Shown one piece after another: positions 22,756-33,224 of a stretch of DNA of 64,000 bases. Location: contig NC_071333.1 in NCBI RefSeq assembly GCF_010183535.1, forward strand, positions 2,852,001 through 2,916,000. Direction: 5' to 3'. Below the pieces are notes generated by a model. That model saw only the letters and a program-made list of their open reading frames with translations. It searched no databases and was not told the DNA's origin. The stretch comes from Caenorhabditis remanei. Its lineage: Eukaryota; Nematoda; Chromadorea; Rhabditida; Rhabditidae. Within the stretch, counting starts at the first letter, position 1. Every line of letters begins with the position of its first letter. Position numbers and translations under genes: made by a program.

Positions 22756-24539
22756 TGAGGACATAATAATTACTCTTTTTTCAAATAAAAACATGTCTTC
22801 CTCTTTCTTTTTTTCTGTAAAATATATCTATTCGTACCATATCTGTGTTCTGTTCATCATTGATCAATTATCTCACTCTCATTCTATTTATTGTATATTC
22901 ATAATATTTCTCTTGCAAATTGTAACTGATAGTTAAACGATCTGTATAATTCTTGTGTTCCTATATTTTCTCCCCTCTAAACTTATTCCGAAATCCCCTG
23001 AAAACTTCCCAAGTTTCATTATAAAAACCAACATCCAAAAGTTCCATTTCAAGATCATCGCTCAAGTACTCCCCTGCATGTTAGCCTAATACTCTACCTC
23101 TATTGTCCTCCCTCCCCTGTAGGGTTGGGAAATCGCAGACTGGCCCGGCCCGGTCGGCCGGGTCGGCCCGGATTCAAAAAATGTGCACAATTTTTTCACA
23201 CATTTTTTTCGAAATTTTTATTGAAAACTAATCAAAATTCTAAAAAATTCTCGTACACTTCAGTTTTTATCGATATTCCAAAACATAGTCGAGAATTCGA
23301 CTTTTTTGCAAAAAAAATTCAAAATTTTTTCAAAAAATTTTAAATTTCTACAGTAGCCGGGCCCGGATGAGGCAAATTTTTCAGTCGGCCCGGCCCGGCC
23401 CGGCCCGGAATTTCCCAACCCTGTCCCCCACGCTGGCACTCCCTCTATCCCTCCATCACTTTTCCATCTCATATTACAAAAAGTGATCGCTCCCAAAAAT
23501 CAGTTTCAAAACCAACTCTCCTATTCATTTTTGAAAATCACTCACTGACATTACTTTTTTATATGTTTTCCCGACTGACACACATTTACAAGAAACTGTT
23601 TGTATGAACTATTCTAAAAATAAATACGTTACTCTCCCTTATTCTTGTTGCTCCTCCTTTCATGTTTCAAACAGAAAACATGTGGATTCTCCCTCTACTT
23701 CTATCTACTCTTTTGTTTGCAGATATCTATCAGTACGCCTGCATGTCCATATATTCACATTTTTCTCAGAGTAGTCTCTGTTTTCATATGAAAATCAGAT
23801 GAATTCTTATGGTTTTATAGAAATTTTAATTATCTGCTCGCCAATCAGGTCAGGAATAAATATTTTCTTCCCCCAACCCTAGTCCTCTTTAATCTCCACC
23901 AAAGACTCACTCCCTCAAATCCTGTCTACAGTTTTGGTCCCAGGCATCTATTAGAACACCTGGATGCCCATAATATTTTCTAAAAATCAGATGAATTCAC
24001 ATGGTTCCATCGAAATTTCAATAGTCTGCTCCCCAATCAAAACAGAAATCAATAGTTTCTTCTCCCACAAGTAAGCGGTCACGATCTAGGGCACAATCTG
24101 AGAATCAATAAGTATAACATTCCTCTTCTCTGTTTTGATGACCCCACCAGACCTTCTTATTTTCTCATTCACAATACCTCTCCTGTTAGCTGCTGATCAC
24201 ACTGTCAGATGTACTCTGTTTCATACAAAACGGCCCACTGTCCTTCTTTTCCGATCTATTACCTTTTCTTATACTCGTTTGTACTAGTTGTAGCCGAGTA
24301 CTATTTTACCGTAATAGGTTTACAGTAATGGGCATAATTCTGAAAAATGTGGTCTTTTTTTCAGTTATCCAACTGTGAGAGGCTGCCACATTGTCACTGA
24401 TTGTAGCATTAAGTAAGCAACTTTTTAATTGGTCGTGTGAAGAAAAAGTAGAGTTTTAATTTTGTTGTCGAAATCTTTTTTGCACGATCCCTTCCTTGCA
24501 AGTTACGCATCAACAAAATAATATCTTTCTCAAATAAAC
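22756..24539. other. Gene-free stretch with one palindromic repeat
   Basis: 3' UTR to about 22800. 23121-23422 is a separate repeat. The rest is pyrimidine-rich, with CTCCCT runs and no exon I can support. Confidence 0.45.
23121..23422. repeat. GGCCC-rich inverted repeat, distinct ends
   Basis: Ends AGGGTTGGGAAAT and ATTTCCCAACCCT are perfect inverted copies. Inside lie GGCCCGGCCCGG blocks on both sides of an AT-rich core. The core resembles the GGGCC family at 36697, but the termini differ, so a different transposase would be needed. No clear target duplication. Confidence 0.75.
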
Positions 24540-24733
24540 CAATTTCAGTACAAAGAAGTACGATTTTCGAGCTGTCATTTTGAAATGGTTATAACTTTTT
24601 AGGGAGTGTCTGCACAACAAAGTTGTCAATTACAAAAATAAAGCTCTTCCCATGATCTGTTCGGTCAACATAACATTTACCAGGTGAGGCAATCATTGCT
24701 ACTTTAACTCCTTCTCAAAGTTGGACATTTTCA
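24540..24733. repeat. Family A repeat fragment
   Basis: Contains ACTTTTTAGGGAGTGTCTGC, GTTGTCAATTACAAAAATAAAGCTCT and CTTCTCAAAGTTGGACATTTTCAACTG, the standard order of one arm of the family. Confidence 0.6.
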
Positions 24734-24902
24734 ACTGTAAACGGCCATGACTCTATACCCCATTTTTCTTCAATTGACCTGCTTGAACCAAAATTATTAG
24801 AAAACGCTATTTTCAACCGTTACTTTTTTTAATAACAACCTGAAAATTGTCATTTAACGTGGAAAAGTATAAAAATTGGTTTAAAAAAACGTTTTGTTTT
24901 GA
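24734..24902 (+). repeat. 169-bp direct repeat, left copy
   Basis: Nearly identical to 26444-26612 (ACTGTAAACGG...GTTTTGTTTTGA), with two mismatches noted near its start. The pair brackets the large inverted repeat at 24955-26338. Confidence 0.9.
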
Positions 24903-24954
24903 GAAGTTTTTAAATTTTATAATTTTTATGATTTTTTATAATTTTTATGATTTT

Positions 24955-26338
24955 TATAATGAGAAGTTTTTTCAAAAATTTCAAAACATGTCCCCAGCTC
25001 AGTCACAGGTTTTCTGAAAATCAGCCGCGTCAAAAGTATAGCGCGTTTTTTGATTTTGTGGCTGGGAGCGCTGGAAACCAAATAAAAATATGGAATTGGA
25101 TTATAATTAGTTGTCGCTGACTCATTTCTGTTATTTCCTATCAAAATTCATCCGAGAAACTGACTTTCTCCGGCTGAAACTGCTCAATTTACCAAACTAT
25201 CCTATTTCAGACATCTCCAGGATTGTTATCGATTGATAATTTTGTAAAACGTGGAATCTGATACTGAACACTTGTCAAAAATGTACTTCTGGGCTTTGTG
25301 GTTCATATTAATGATCAATCAACCTTTTTGAAAGCCATTTTCTATCTACCCGGCTCGATCAGCGTGACTCCTTGAGATATGTTTTAGGCATCAGATGTGA
25401 ACTTTGCTTCACAGAATCGAGAAAATCAGTTCCTCAAACTTTGTAATGATCTAGATACACTGGGAAGAACATTGTCAACTTGTTTTTTATCAAAAAACGT
25501 TCAAGCTGTATCCAGTTGTGACGGTGTAGCTCACACAATAATAATGAACATGCTTGATTTTGGCCTACACGAAGGCGCTTCGAGAGTAATCAAGAAACAT
25601 TTTTTCCAGTGACGGGAAACATTTGATTTTGTTTGATAATCTCATTTTTAATATTTTCACATCATCCAGAAGTTGTTCGAAGCGCATATCTTCTGTGGAG
25701 ACATGGTTTGTTATGAGCAACTATCTGATAGTGTGAGGATATTGCCCCAGGTCTGTTGAGATGCTGTAACATCGGAGCTGACTGTAGGTAGCATAACTTT
25801 TTGTCACAATAGTCTTAAAAATATCTCTCACAAGTGATCCAGACTCCTTTCTGCTCCATAAAGTCATTATCTGTTCCGCTATGAGCCTATGTTCACCTCT
25901 GATGCCTAAAACATATCTCAAGGAGTCACGCTGATCGAGCCGGGTAGATAGAAAATGGCTTTCAAAAAGGTTGATTGATCACTAATATGAACCACAAAGC
26001 CCAGAAGTACATTTTTGACAAGTGTTCAGTATCAGATTCCACGTTTTACAAAATTATCAATCGATAACAATCCTGGAGATGTCTGAAAAAGGATAGTTTG
26101 GTAAATTGAGCAGTTTCAGCCGGAGAAAGTCAGTTTCTCGGATGAATTTTGATAGGAAATAACAGAAATGAGTCAGCGACAACTAATTATAATCCAATTC
26201 CATATTTTTATTTGGTTTCCAGCGCTCCCAGCCACAAAATCAAAAAACGCGCTATACTTTTGACGCGGCTGATTTTCAGAAAACCTGTGACTGAGCTGGG
26301 GACATGTTTTGAAATTTTTGAAAAAACTTCTCATTATA
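24955..26338. repeat. Large inverted repeat: 448-bp arms, 488-bp loop
   Basis: Arms 24955-25402 and 25891-26338 are equal in length with no indel and only a few mismatches seen by eye (for example at the inner edge, TCAGATG against TCAGAGG). The loop and inner arm carry short coding-like frames: plus strand from about 25397 (71 codons), minus strand 25921-25721 continuing from the arm, neither recognised. A transcript would fold into a very long hairpin. AT-rich micro-repeats (AATTTTTATGATTTT) lie just left of it. Confidence 0.88.
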
Positions 26339-26443
26339 GGTTTTTTGAGACGCCGGATCGAATGGCATCAACAATTTTCTCATGCCGATTGCGGGAATTC
26401 CAGAAACGCCAAAATCGAGGGGGGCGCTATACTTATGACGCGC

Positions 26444-26612
26444 ACTGTAAACGGTCATGTCTCTATACCCCATTTTTCTTCAATTGACCTGCTTGAACCA
26501 AAATTATTAGAAAACGCTATTTTCAACCGTTACTTTTTTTAATAACAACCTGAAAATTGTCATTTAACGTGGAAAAGTATAAAAATTGGTTTAAAAAAAC
26601 GTTTTGTTTTGA
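26444..26612 (+). repeat. 169-bp direct repeat, right copy
   Basis: Partner of 24734-24902. Between the right arm of the palindrome and this copy (26339-26443) lies GGGGGGCGCTATACTTATGACGC, which echoes GCGCTATACTTTTGACGC inside the arms. Confidence 0.9.
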
Positions 26613-27067
26613 AAGACAGGTAACAGGTTCTAATTTTTGTCTCGGTTTCTTTTTTAGTACTCTGAAATCTTCACTGTTGGTTAGAAGGTGGTTGACGGAT
26701 AATTGAAGATTTAGAGAAAATACTTAGTACTTATACAGATAATAATGTCGAAGTATCATAAGGAACCACAATTTGGGCAAGTACGCCCCAATGAGAAGTT
26801 GCGCGCGTAATTTTATGCTCTCTACTATTGATCGCACCCCCAATCAGACTTCGTTTTCATATGTAATACCTCTTCTACTGGACTCAAAAACTCTTCCCAA
26901 AGACCTCTGTTTATAACAAACCGTTCTCTCACCCTTCCTATTAACTAGCCATATTTTTTTGTACTATTTGTAACTCAACGTTCATTTTTTCTTATTGTCG
27001 CCTCTTAAAAAATTTATATATCATTAACAGAAAAGCTTCCATCAAAACTTTTTACAGAACTGCTTCT
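26613..27067. other. Intergenic, with a 21-codon open frame
   Basis: At 26745 an ATG opens a 21-codon frame (MSKYHKEPQFGQVRPNEKLRA) that looks coding in composition but stops with no splice donor. TTTTTACAG at 27049-27057 is a good acceptor 10 bp before the next ATG. Confidence 0.35.
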
Positions 27068-27384
27068 ATGCCTAGTGCAACTTCCCAGAAGAAAACATCT
27101 GCTGACATTCCGTCATGTCGCCAGAAAGAAATAAAAGAAATTAAGAAAATGAAGGCAGAACTGAAGAAAGTCAAGGCAAAATTAGCCACTGAAAAGAGTA
27201 AAGGACGCAAAGCAAAAAAAGAACATAAGGAAACCGTCCGTGTTTTGAAAGATGAAAAAGAAAGTATAGACTTGATCGTCTTGTCGTTGAATATGTCAAT
27301 GAACATAAAATCATAGAAGCAAAGGAAAAATTGAAGAAGACTGTGATGAATCACCATTCGTCTCACAGTTTTCAATTTATTTGA
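27068..27384 (+). pseudogene. Lys-rich coiled-coil gene copy, frameshifted, RING absent
   Basis: Starts at ATG 27068 just after an acceptor. The frame encodes a heptad-rich Lys/Glu segment (ELKKVKAKLATEKSKGRKAK), then ends early at 27316. One base later the +1 frame continues as coding-like sequence (EYVNEHKIIEAKEKLKK) to TGA at 27384, so a one-base indel near 27280 is likely. The coiled-coil aligns with that of the RING gene at 27636 (AELKETKFELKLRTSEK), so these are tandem copies; this one has no RING domain. Likely non-functional as a RING protein. Confidence 0.5.
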
Positions 27385-27613
27385 TCAAAACATATCTTGT
27401 ATCTTTGTTAGATTTAATTGAATTCCTTCCTCCCCTCCTACATCGCCCCCGCCGCCGCATCCGGTAGAGCACACAGTATATAAAGGAGGCTCTTTTAGCC
27501 TCCTTACAGTTTTCATATTTTATGTAGGAATTTGATTCTTTATTTATGATTTTATTCTTATTGTTATTATGGTTATCTTATAATGTTGTTTTTATTATTC
27601 TTTTAAATTAAAT
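27385..27613 (+). promoter_or_regulatory. Possible promoter region upstream of the SL1 copy
   Basis: CAGTATATAAAGGAGGCT at 27474 contains a TATA-like box, and GGAGGCTCTTTTAGCCTCC (27486-27504) is a short hairpin. It is followed by 90 bp of AT-rich sequence. Whether it drives transcription is unknown. Confidence 0.3.
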
Positions 27614-27635
27614 GGTTTAATTACCCAAGTTTGAG
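27614..27635 (+). other. Second exact SL1 leader, in front of a RING gene
   Basis: GGTTTAATTACCC then AAGTTTGAG, 22 of 22 bases, followed by GTGTCC, not the GTAAAC of SL1 genes. It reads straight into the coding-like sequence of the RING pseudogene, as the 5' end of a trans-spliced mRNA would. Confidence 0.93.
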
Positions 27636-28110
27636 GTGTCCTGTGACAAATCGAAAGAGCACGTCCCCACTGACATCATCGTTCATCATATAAGAGCTGA
27701 ATTGAAAGAGACAAAATTTGAACTGAAACTGAGAACAAGTGAAAAGATCAAAGCGGATAATAAGAAGGCAGATCAAGTGACAAAAAACGTCTGGAACAGA
27801 GAAATAAGGAATTGACTGAGGCTTTGGAAAAGGGATTGAATAAGAAGCCATGGAAAGAGTGTGAGATGTGCTTCTTGGAATTCGAGTATGATGGGGATAG
27901 AATTCCGAAAGTCTTGAGTAAGTTGATTTGTGTTTTTCAAAACTTCTAGTTTTTCCAGAATGCGGCCATACCTTTTGCTGGGGATGTATTCAGAAACTCG
28001 CCAAGACGAAGTACATCAGATGTCCAAATGACGGAAAGATGTTCTTTCTCAAGAAAAATGATAACCTCAGTCATCTGAAGAAGAACTTCAAAGCTATGAA
28101 TAATCAGTAA
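27636..28110 (+). pseudogene. Coiled-coil RING-finger gene copy, frameshifted
   Basis: From the SL1 junction, a Lys-rich coiled coil runs to about 27790. There a one-base slip (CAAAAAACGTCTGG) shifts the frame, and the next frame continues into CEMCFLEF, a 42-43 bp intron (27916-27958, GTAAGT...TTCCAG) and CGHTFCWGCIQKL...RCPND. That is a C3HC4-type RING half of the kind in the large nematode RING families (ubiquitin E3 ligases). Stop at 28110 and AATAAA at 28135. The intron is retained, so it is not a simple processed copy. With the frameshift and no ATG at the front, it is probably dead. Confidence 0.65.
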
Positions 28111-28285
28111 TTAATCGATTTATCCTTAAACGTGAATAAAGTTTCTTTTTTTCTTTTTCTCCCCGTTATTTTTATTTTTGAAAAGAATTCCAGATAGTTC
28201 TTAAGAATGAGAACCTATCCTCTACATTACACATATTTTTTTCAGAGAGGTAATCTATGCGTATGCGATCTAATGAGAAAAAAAA

Positions 28286-28381
28286 GAACTCGAGGAGTTG
28301 TTAGAAGTTGTACCTGTGGGAACACGGAAAATTGACACAGGGATTTTCAAAAAAGCTGAGGAGATGAAGTTTTGGGACTGA
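28286..28381 (+). pseudogene. C-terminal coding fragment, unrecognised
   Basis: An open frame ending at TGA 28381 reads ELEELLEVVPVGTRK...GIFKKAEEMKFWD, with strong coding character (amphipathic, few rare residues). No ATG or good acceptor in front. It lies 180 bp after the RING copy and could be a leftover of its neighbour gene. Confidence 0.35.
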
Positions 28382-29923
28382 ATAGATCACTTACGTTGTC
28401 ACTCGTACCAAAACTACGTCGATTAACAAAAAATTTGATTTTCAAGAGGGTGGGTCCTATTGGACGGCTCAAAAAGGGACTTTCGTTTCAAATAAAAGTG
28501 GCAGAATCATGAAAATATGGCCCCCGGGGGTTTCTTTGTATTCTGTATCGAATGGTTATCACAAATTTTATATATCTTTACTGGTTCCGTCTAGAACCCC
28601 AAAATCTAGGGTGGTCGTATTAAGATTAAACGCACTGTATTTATACTGCTTGTTACTTGTTTCTTGCTCACACTCAACATCTCTACTTTTGTATTTGAAT
28701 TCTTTTTTTTCATAACAACTGCTTTCTTAGAAATTTTGAATATCTGTTACCCAAAAAAAGCTGGAATAAATCCAATCTACTTTTTGAAAAAAGTGATTTT
28801 TCATTTTTCAATTAAAAAAGTCTATCCCTACTCTCACCCCTCATCAATCAGGCGAGTGCCCTCTTTCGAAATCGAAATCGAAAACGAAACCGGCCTCCTC
28901 CGTATTTCTTCGTATTTCAAAATAGCGACCAGAATGATGAATTTTTTTTGAAGAAGTGAGCGTCATTTCCAATTTAAAGAGCTATCCTCTCCAGCCACCT
29001 CATCCATCACGGCATCTGCCTGTTGGATATACGAAACCTTCTTCTTTTTTTCCCAATTTCCATCTCGAACCAAGAATATTCATATTTATTTTAAAAGGGG
29101 ATGAACATGAAAAAAAACCGTGTCAATTTGAACTAACAAAATAAGTATGAATAGCTAGAGTCCATGGCAAATAATCACTGACGCAGTGGAGAAAGATCAC
29201 GAAAACTTTGTAAAAGATAGACATTCAAATGCAGCAAGCCCGAGAAAAAGTCATAAAAAGCAGCTGAAACTATCAAGAAACTCGGCCACCGCTCGTTTCG
29301 CATTCAAACTTTTTTGGTGGCTAGGTGTTTTTACAGGGTGGCTAATCAGTATACAACGCTCTTGTTACTTTGATATTCGGCGCAAAACGATTCAATTAAC
29401 GGAGAAACGTTATCAATAGTTAGAATGTACTGATTAGATTTAGTATACAACAGGAATTCGAAGTTGGACGTCGAATCGCCTGTGCGCGGTAATCGGCGTC
29501 GACTCCGTCCTATGTATATTTTGTGAAGGGTGGTCTTGAGAAAAACGCCTTATTGTAGAAGTTTCCTGAAATCTTGCAGGAAAATTCAAAAGATGATGAC
29601 TTTTGTTGATTTGGTACCGAAAGGAACTGTCCTTGGTACAGTTTGTAGAACTCAAAGTCGAAGTGTCTTTTGACAATGGTTTACACATTTCCACGACTGA
29701 TTTTGAGATCCATAGCGTTCAATTTTGAAGCGGAAAACCGTTTTCCGAAAACTCGAGCATTTTTGAACAGTGCTCGTTATGAGCTTTCAAGAAAGCACCC
29801 ACAATGGCATACTTTTGCAGAATTCATCTAGGAATTGTTTTTATTAACATTCCAAGCAGATAATTGACATTTTAAATAAAGATTTTTCCAATTATCGTTT
29901 TCTTTCATTCATTCAGCATTTCT

Positions 29924-30019
29924 TCAATCCATACTTGCACGATTAACTTCGCTGTTCTCCTTGTTGAAGACGATGGCGAAATCGTCGACAGCTTGGCGGA
30001 GAGTCCGACGTATTTCCAT
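29924..30019 (-). CDS. Possible small ORF, 31 codons
   Basis: ATG at 30019, stop at 29924, reading MEIRRTLRQAVDDFAIVF and on. Composition is protein-like, and AT-rich flanks contrast with its GC content. No introns or family recognised; it may be a terminal exon relic. Confidence 0.3.
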   Translation of the reverse strand: MEIRRTLRQAVDDFAIVFNKENSEVNRASMD

Positions 30020-31081
30020 CGAAAATTAGAGATCTTTCACTAAAATGCAATTTCAGCCGGGAAAACGTGAATTTAGGGCGTTTAGAGCAATTTTTAGCAT
30101 ATGCTCCAATGATGAAAGTTTTTCAGAAGTTTCTGAAGTATCATAATTTAAAATAAAAAAATATTACTTCAGTCCTCCTTTAAAGTCTCACCACAAAATC
30201 TACAGTAACCCAGCAAAATTAGTTTTTGCGGTGAGACCCTAATAGCATGAAATTTCGTCATGATTATATTCATTCGAACCATCTTGAAGAGCTGAATTAG
30301 AAAATGTCCTTGACAGCATCAAAATGTTCATCCGTTTTCAAAAAATGAGAAAATCGTCAGAAAATTATCAACAAAAAAAAACTACGTTAAGTTCAATTTT
30401 CAGCATTTTCAGCGGAAAAACGTTTTTCCAAAACCTTAATGACATTTTTGAAATGTTCACATTAGTGAACCTGCTCACACGATAAAAATTGTTAGACGTT
30501 GGTTAATCCGGGAGTCAGAATGACATAGAACACAGTTTCAAGACTGAATTTCATCCGTTATTCAGTTTTATCTAGAAAATCATTTCTGGACCATCTGAGG
30601 AGCGGTACCCCATTGGCCGCACACTACCCAGCAGCCAGTAAGAAGGAAATTAGCGGGGTTCTACCGGCCTTCGAAATGACCAATTTTCTAGTCAAAACGC
30701 ATGTCTCTCAAATTTTCTGCGAATGAATATAAGAACCAGATAATTTCTCGGATTAGAAGTTGCTAATGAGTACCGTTAGTGTTCTGTCTGTACAATTTTT
30801 TTTCCTATCCAAGTTATGTTCCACTGTTTTTGAAACAAGTTCTAACGTGTAACGTCGGTTACATCATTTTTGTTAAACCCGATGAAAACGTCATTTTTTA
30901 TTTTACGAAACTCTCGTCACCCCCCACCTCATCAATCACATTTGCTCTTTTTCGCAAGCACACAAGTGACGTATACTTCATTAGCATATAGACGAGATTT
31001 CAAACTCCGCCTTTTTCTTGCTCCGCCTCTTTTTCTAGCTTTTTTTGCTCCGCCCACTTTTTTCCCAGCAGGACCCTAGCT

Positions 31082-31088
31082 TATAAAA
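31082..31088 (+). promoter_or_regulatory. TATA box of the transthyretin-like gene
   Basis: TATAAAA, 50 bp upstream of the ATG at 31138, in CTTATAAAAGCAGC. The spacing leaves a short 5' UTR. Confidence 0.6.
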
Positions 31089-31137
31089 GCAGCTCTATTC
31101 CCTCATTCACCACCGGAGTCCGAGGTCAGTTGAAAAA

Positions 31138-31796
31138 ATGAGATTTCTCTCATCCCTCCCCCTTCTCCTCACTCTTCTCGGAGTAGACTCCGCGACTTAT
31201 TTTACTGCCACCGGCACCCTTTCCTGTGACATGCACCAACCCTGGTGCTACTATATATCGATGGTGGAAAAGGATACCATGTAAGTGAAAATTTCTATAC
31301 ACAACTTTCAATTATTTTCATTTGTGAACAATTGAAGCTTGTTCAGTTTTTCAAATCCTGCTGAAAAAGGAAAACTAGATTACTTTCAGAGCATCTCATA
31401 AAATAAATCATTTCAGCGGTATATTCGACGACAAAATAGACTCTAGTGGAGTTCACTGTGTTTCAAGGAAAGACGCGGAATATAAACTGGCTGGCTGGCA
31501 GCTAAGCGACGGCGACGTTATCGAAAACGTAAGTTCGATTTAAAAAAAAGTAAAATTGAATATTGTATTACAGAGATACTACGAGATAGAGTTAAATCTA
31601 ACTCACAACTGTTCTTGCACCCAAAACGAGAAGAGGAAGATTGTGAGACCGGTCGTATCGGAATCTGTTTATCAATTGTAAGTTAAATTTAGAAAATCTA
31701 ACACTGAAAAACATATATTTTGTTTCCAGCCGGATTCACTACGACTGGAGCCTCAACGTGACCCAAGATGGCGATGTTGTGTCGGAATACTGGTAA
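31138..31796 (+). CDS. Transthyretin-like (TTR) family secreted protein
   Basis: Four exons: 31138-31280, 31417-31528, 31574-31677, 31730-31796; all phases fit, 141 aa. Residues 1-19 are a signal peptide (MRFLSSLPLLLTLLGVDS). The mature part follows the nematode TTR-like layout: ATGTLSCD, a charged loop with DD, strand SSGVHC, then AGWQLSDGDVI and ELNLTHNCSC, and a basic KRKIVRP stretch near the end. Nematode TTR-like proteins form a large extracellular family; TTR-52 bridges apoptotic cells to a phagocyte receptor, but most members have unknown ligands. The family is usually 130-150 aa, so this looks complete. It has its own TATA box. AATAAA near 32024. Confidence 0.85.
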
Positions 31797-32044
31797 CGAC
31801 TGGATACACCACATTTGCTCGCTTCAATTTGCACAAATCTCCCTTCATTTTGACAGCTCTGCCCATTTTTTCTCTTCCCTCCTCTAATGCTGCTTTCCTG
31901 CTTCGAATGCTCCACTCCTCGCTTTTTTTTAACACTTCTGTCCCCTTTTTCACTTCCCAGATCCAGCTTTGTCGTTCTCTCGAAATCTATTCTCGTTTTC
32001 TCTCTGTCTCTCTTGCCTAACTAATAAATTTCAAATGTTGAACA

Positions 32045-32155
32045 ATGCTGAAAAAAAGTAAATCCGCAAAAAAGACCTCCGCGTACAAGGGATTGTCCCT
32101 ACATCAGGCAAAAAATGTTGCCACAGCTCCCACTCCCATAAAAGAAACCGGCTGA
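32045..32155 (+). CDS. Possible 36-aa basic peptide
   Basis: ATG 32045 to TGA 32155, Lys/Ser/Thr-rich start (MLKKSKSAKKTSAYKGLS). It follows the poly(A) signal of the TTR gene by about 20 bp. Codon use looks coding, but there is no splice or family support. A relic exon is equally possible. Confidence 0.3.
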   Translation: MLKKSKSAKKTSAYKGLSLHQAKNVATAPTPIKETG

Positions 32156-32606
32156 GGTTAGCATTGCATTTATTAAAAAAAGATTAAAAAACGCTCTCCT
32201 TTCGGTTTTATACCAAAAATTCAAGCGGAGTTTCTAACAATCCGAAAGATAAGAGAATCAGTAATTATCCTATAGTAACCTGGTGCTGGAGAGCTGGGAA
32301 AATTGAAACGCTCGGATATTTGTGGTCATACTACTGAACATCTGTTGTACGGTTCAGAAAGAAAGAAATTATTTTGAGAGAAACTTCCGGCGGACACTTC
32401 CGGGAGGATAAAACTAAAGAAGAAACAACTGTAATTTTTCCGAATGTGGTTGTGCAAAATGTTCATTTAGTGCGCTCCTGGGTTCGAAAAACTTTAAGGG
32501 TATGATTCATTGCCTTTCGGGAACAGTCGAAATATGATTTACGTGACGAAATTATATTAAAAAATTAAATTCAAATTTCACATCTGGCCTACGGCTTCTC
32601 CTCCTT
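32156..32606. other. Spacer with convergent 3' ends
   Basis: AT-rich, no supported feature. It lies between the convergently oriented small ORF and the mlc-4-like gene, whose 3' UTR must lie within it. Confidence 0.4.
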
Positions 32607-33197
32607 CTACTCTCCATGTTTGAGCATCTGGGAAAACTGGACGTAGTCGATTTTTCCTTTCTGTAACACAACACTATTCTTAAATAAAAGATTTTTCCCC
32701 AACCTTAATAGGAACATCTCTAAGGAGTTCCTCCACTTCCTCCTTAGACATTTTGTCTCCCATTGTCATGAGTACCTCCTTGAATTGGTGAACATCCAGC
32801 TTGCCTGATCCATGTTCGTCGAAGCATTTGAAGGCGTCGAGAATGACGTCTTCTGGGTCGGTTCCCATCATTTTCTCACCGAAAAGAGTCAAGAACATTG
32901 TAAAGTTGATAGGTTGGTTGTTGTGACCTTCGTTGATCATGGAGTTGATGATCTCCTCCGAAACATCTTTGCCCAGGGAAGCGAAAATGTCCTTCAAATC
33001 GTTTTGGTCGATTAGTCCGTCACGATTCTGATCAATCATGTTGAATGCCTCCTGAAATCGCGAAAATAGTTTTAGAAATATATTTTTCAGATTATTACCT
33101 TGAACTCTTGAATCTGTTCCTGTGTGAACATCGTGAAAACATTGGAAATTGGTCTTGGAGCACGGGAGCGACGGCTGGCGTTTCTAAGCAAAACCAT
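32607..33197 (-). CDS. Regulatory myosin light chain, mlc-4-like
   Basis: Exons on the minus strand: 33197-33099, 33051-32704, 32660-32607; phases fit, 166 aa. It matches the non-muscle/smooth regulatory light chain family that C. elegans MLC-4 belongs to: basic N-terminus, RPISNVF phosphorylation region, then EF-hands. EF-hand 1 keeps [13 protein letters not shown] and can bind a divalent cation; EF-hand 3 ([13 protein letters not shown]) is altered. The usual TS phospho-pair is IS here, so the Ser equivalent to Ser19 remains while Thr18 is lost. The protein would sit on the myosin II neck and control contractility. It is more diverged and slightly shorter than MLC-4 (about 172 aa), so I read it as an extra paralog. 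A TTTTTTCAG 17 bp before the ATG fits SL1 trans-splicing. Confidence 0.87.
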
Positions 33198-33214
33198 TTT
33201 GAAATTGGTGTTTC

Positions 33215-33224
33215 CTGAAAAAAT
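33215..33224 (-). promoter_or_regulatory. Likely trans-splice acceptor of the mlc-4-like gene
   Basis: Minus strand TTTTTTCAG ending at 33215, 17 bp before the start codon, with an AT-rich run upstream and no 5' exon visible. This is the usual arrangement for SL1 addition. Confidence 0.5.

Larger units (their letters stand above)
28111..31081. other. Mostly gene-free stretch with coding relics
   Basis: Two short coding-like pieces are listed separately (28286-28381; 29924-30019 minus). The rest is AT-rich with no supported exon. At 30615-30650 CGCACACTACCCAGCAGCC stands out as GC-rich but unexplained. The sequence just before the TTR gene (31000-31080) has repeated CTCCGCC phrases. Confidence 0.4.

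Noticed and set aside
24225..24232. CTGTTTCA motifs that resemble the upstream motif of 21U-RNA genes
   Set aside because: Only isolated matches occur; real piRNA loci come in dense clusters with a fixed downstream spacing to a T, which I do not see.
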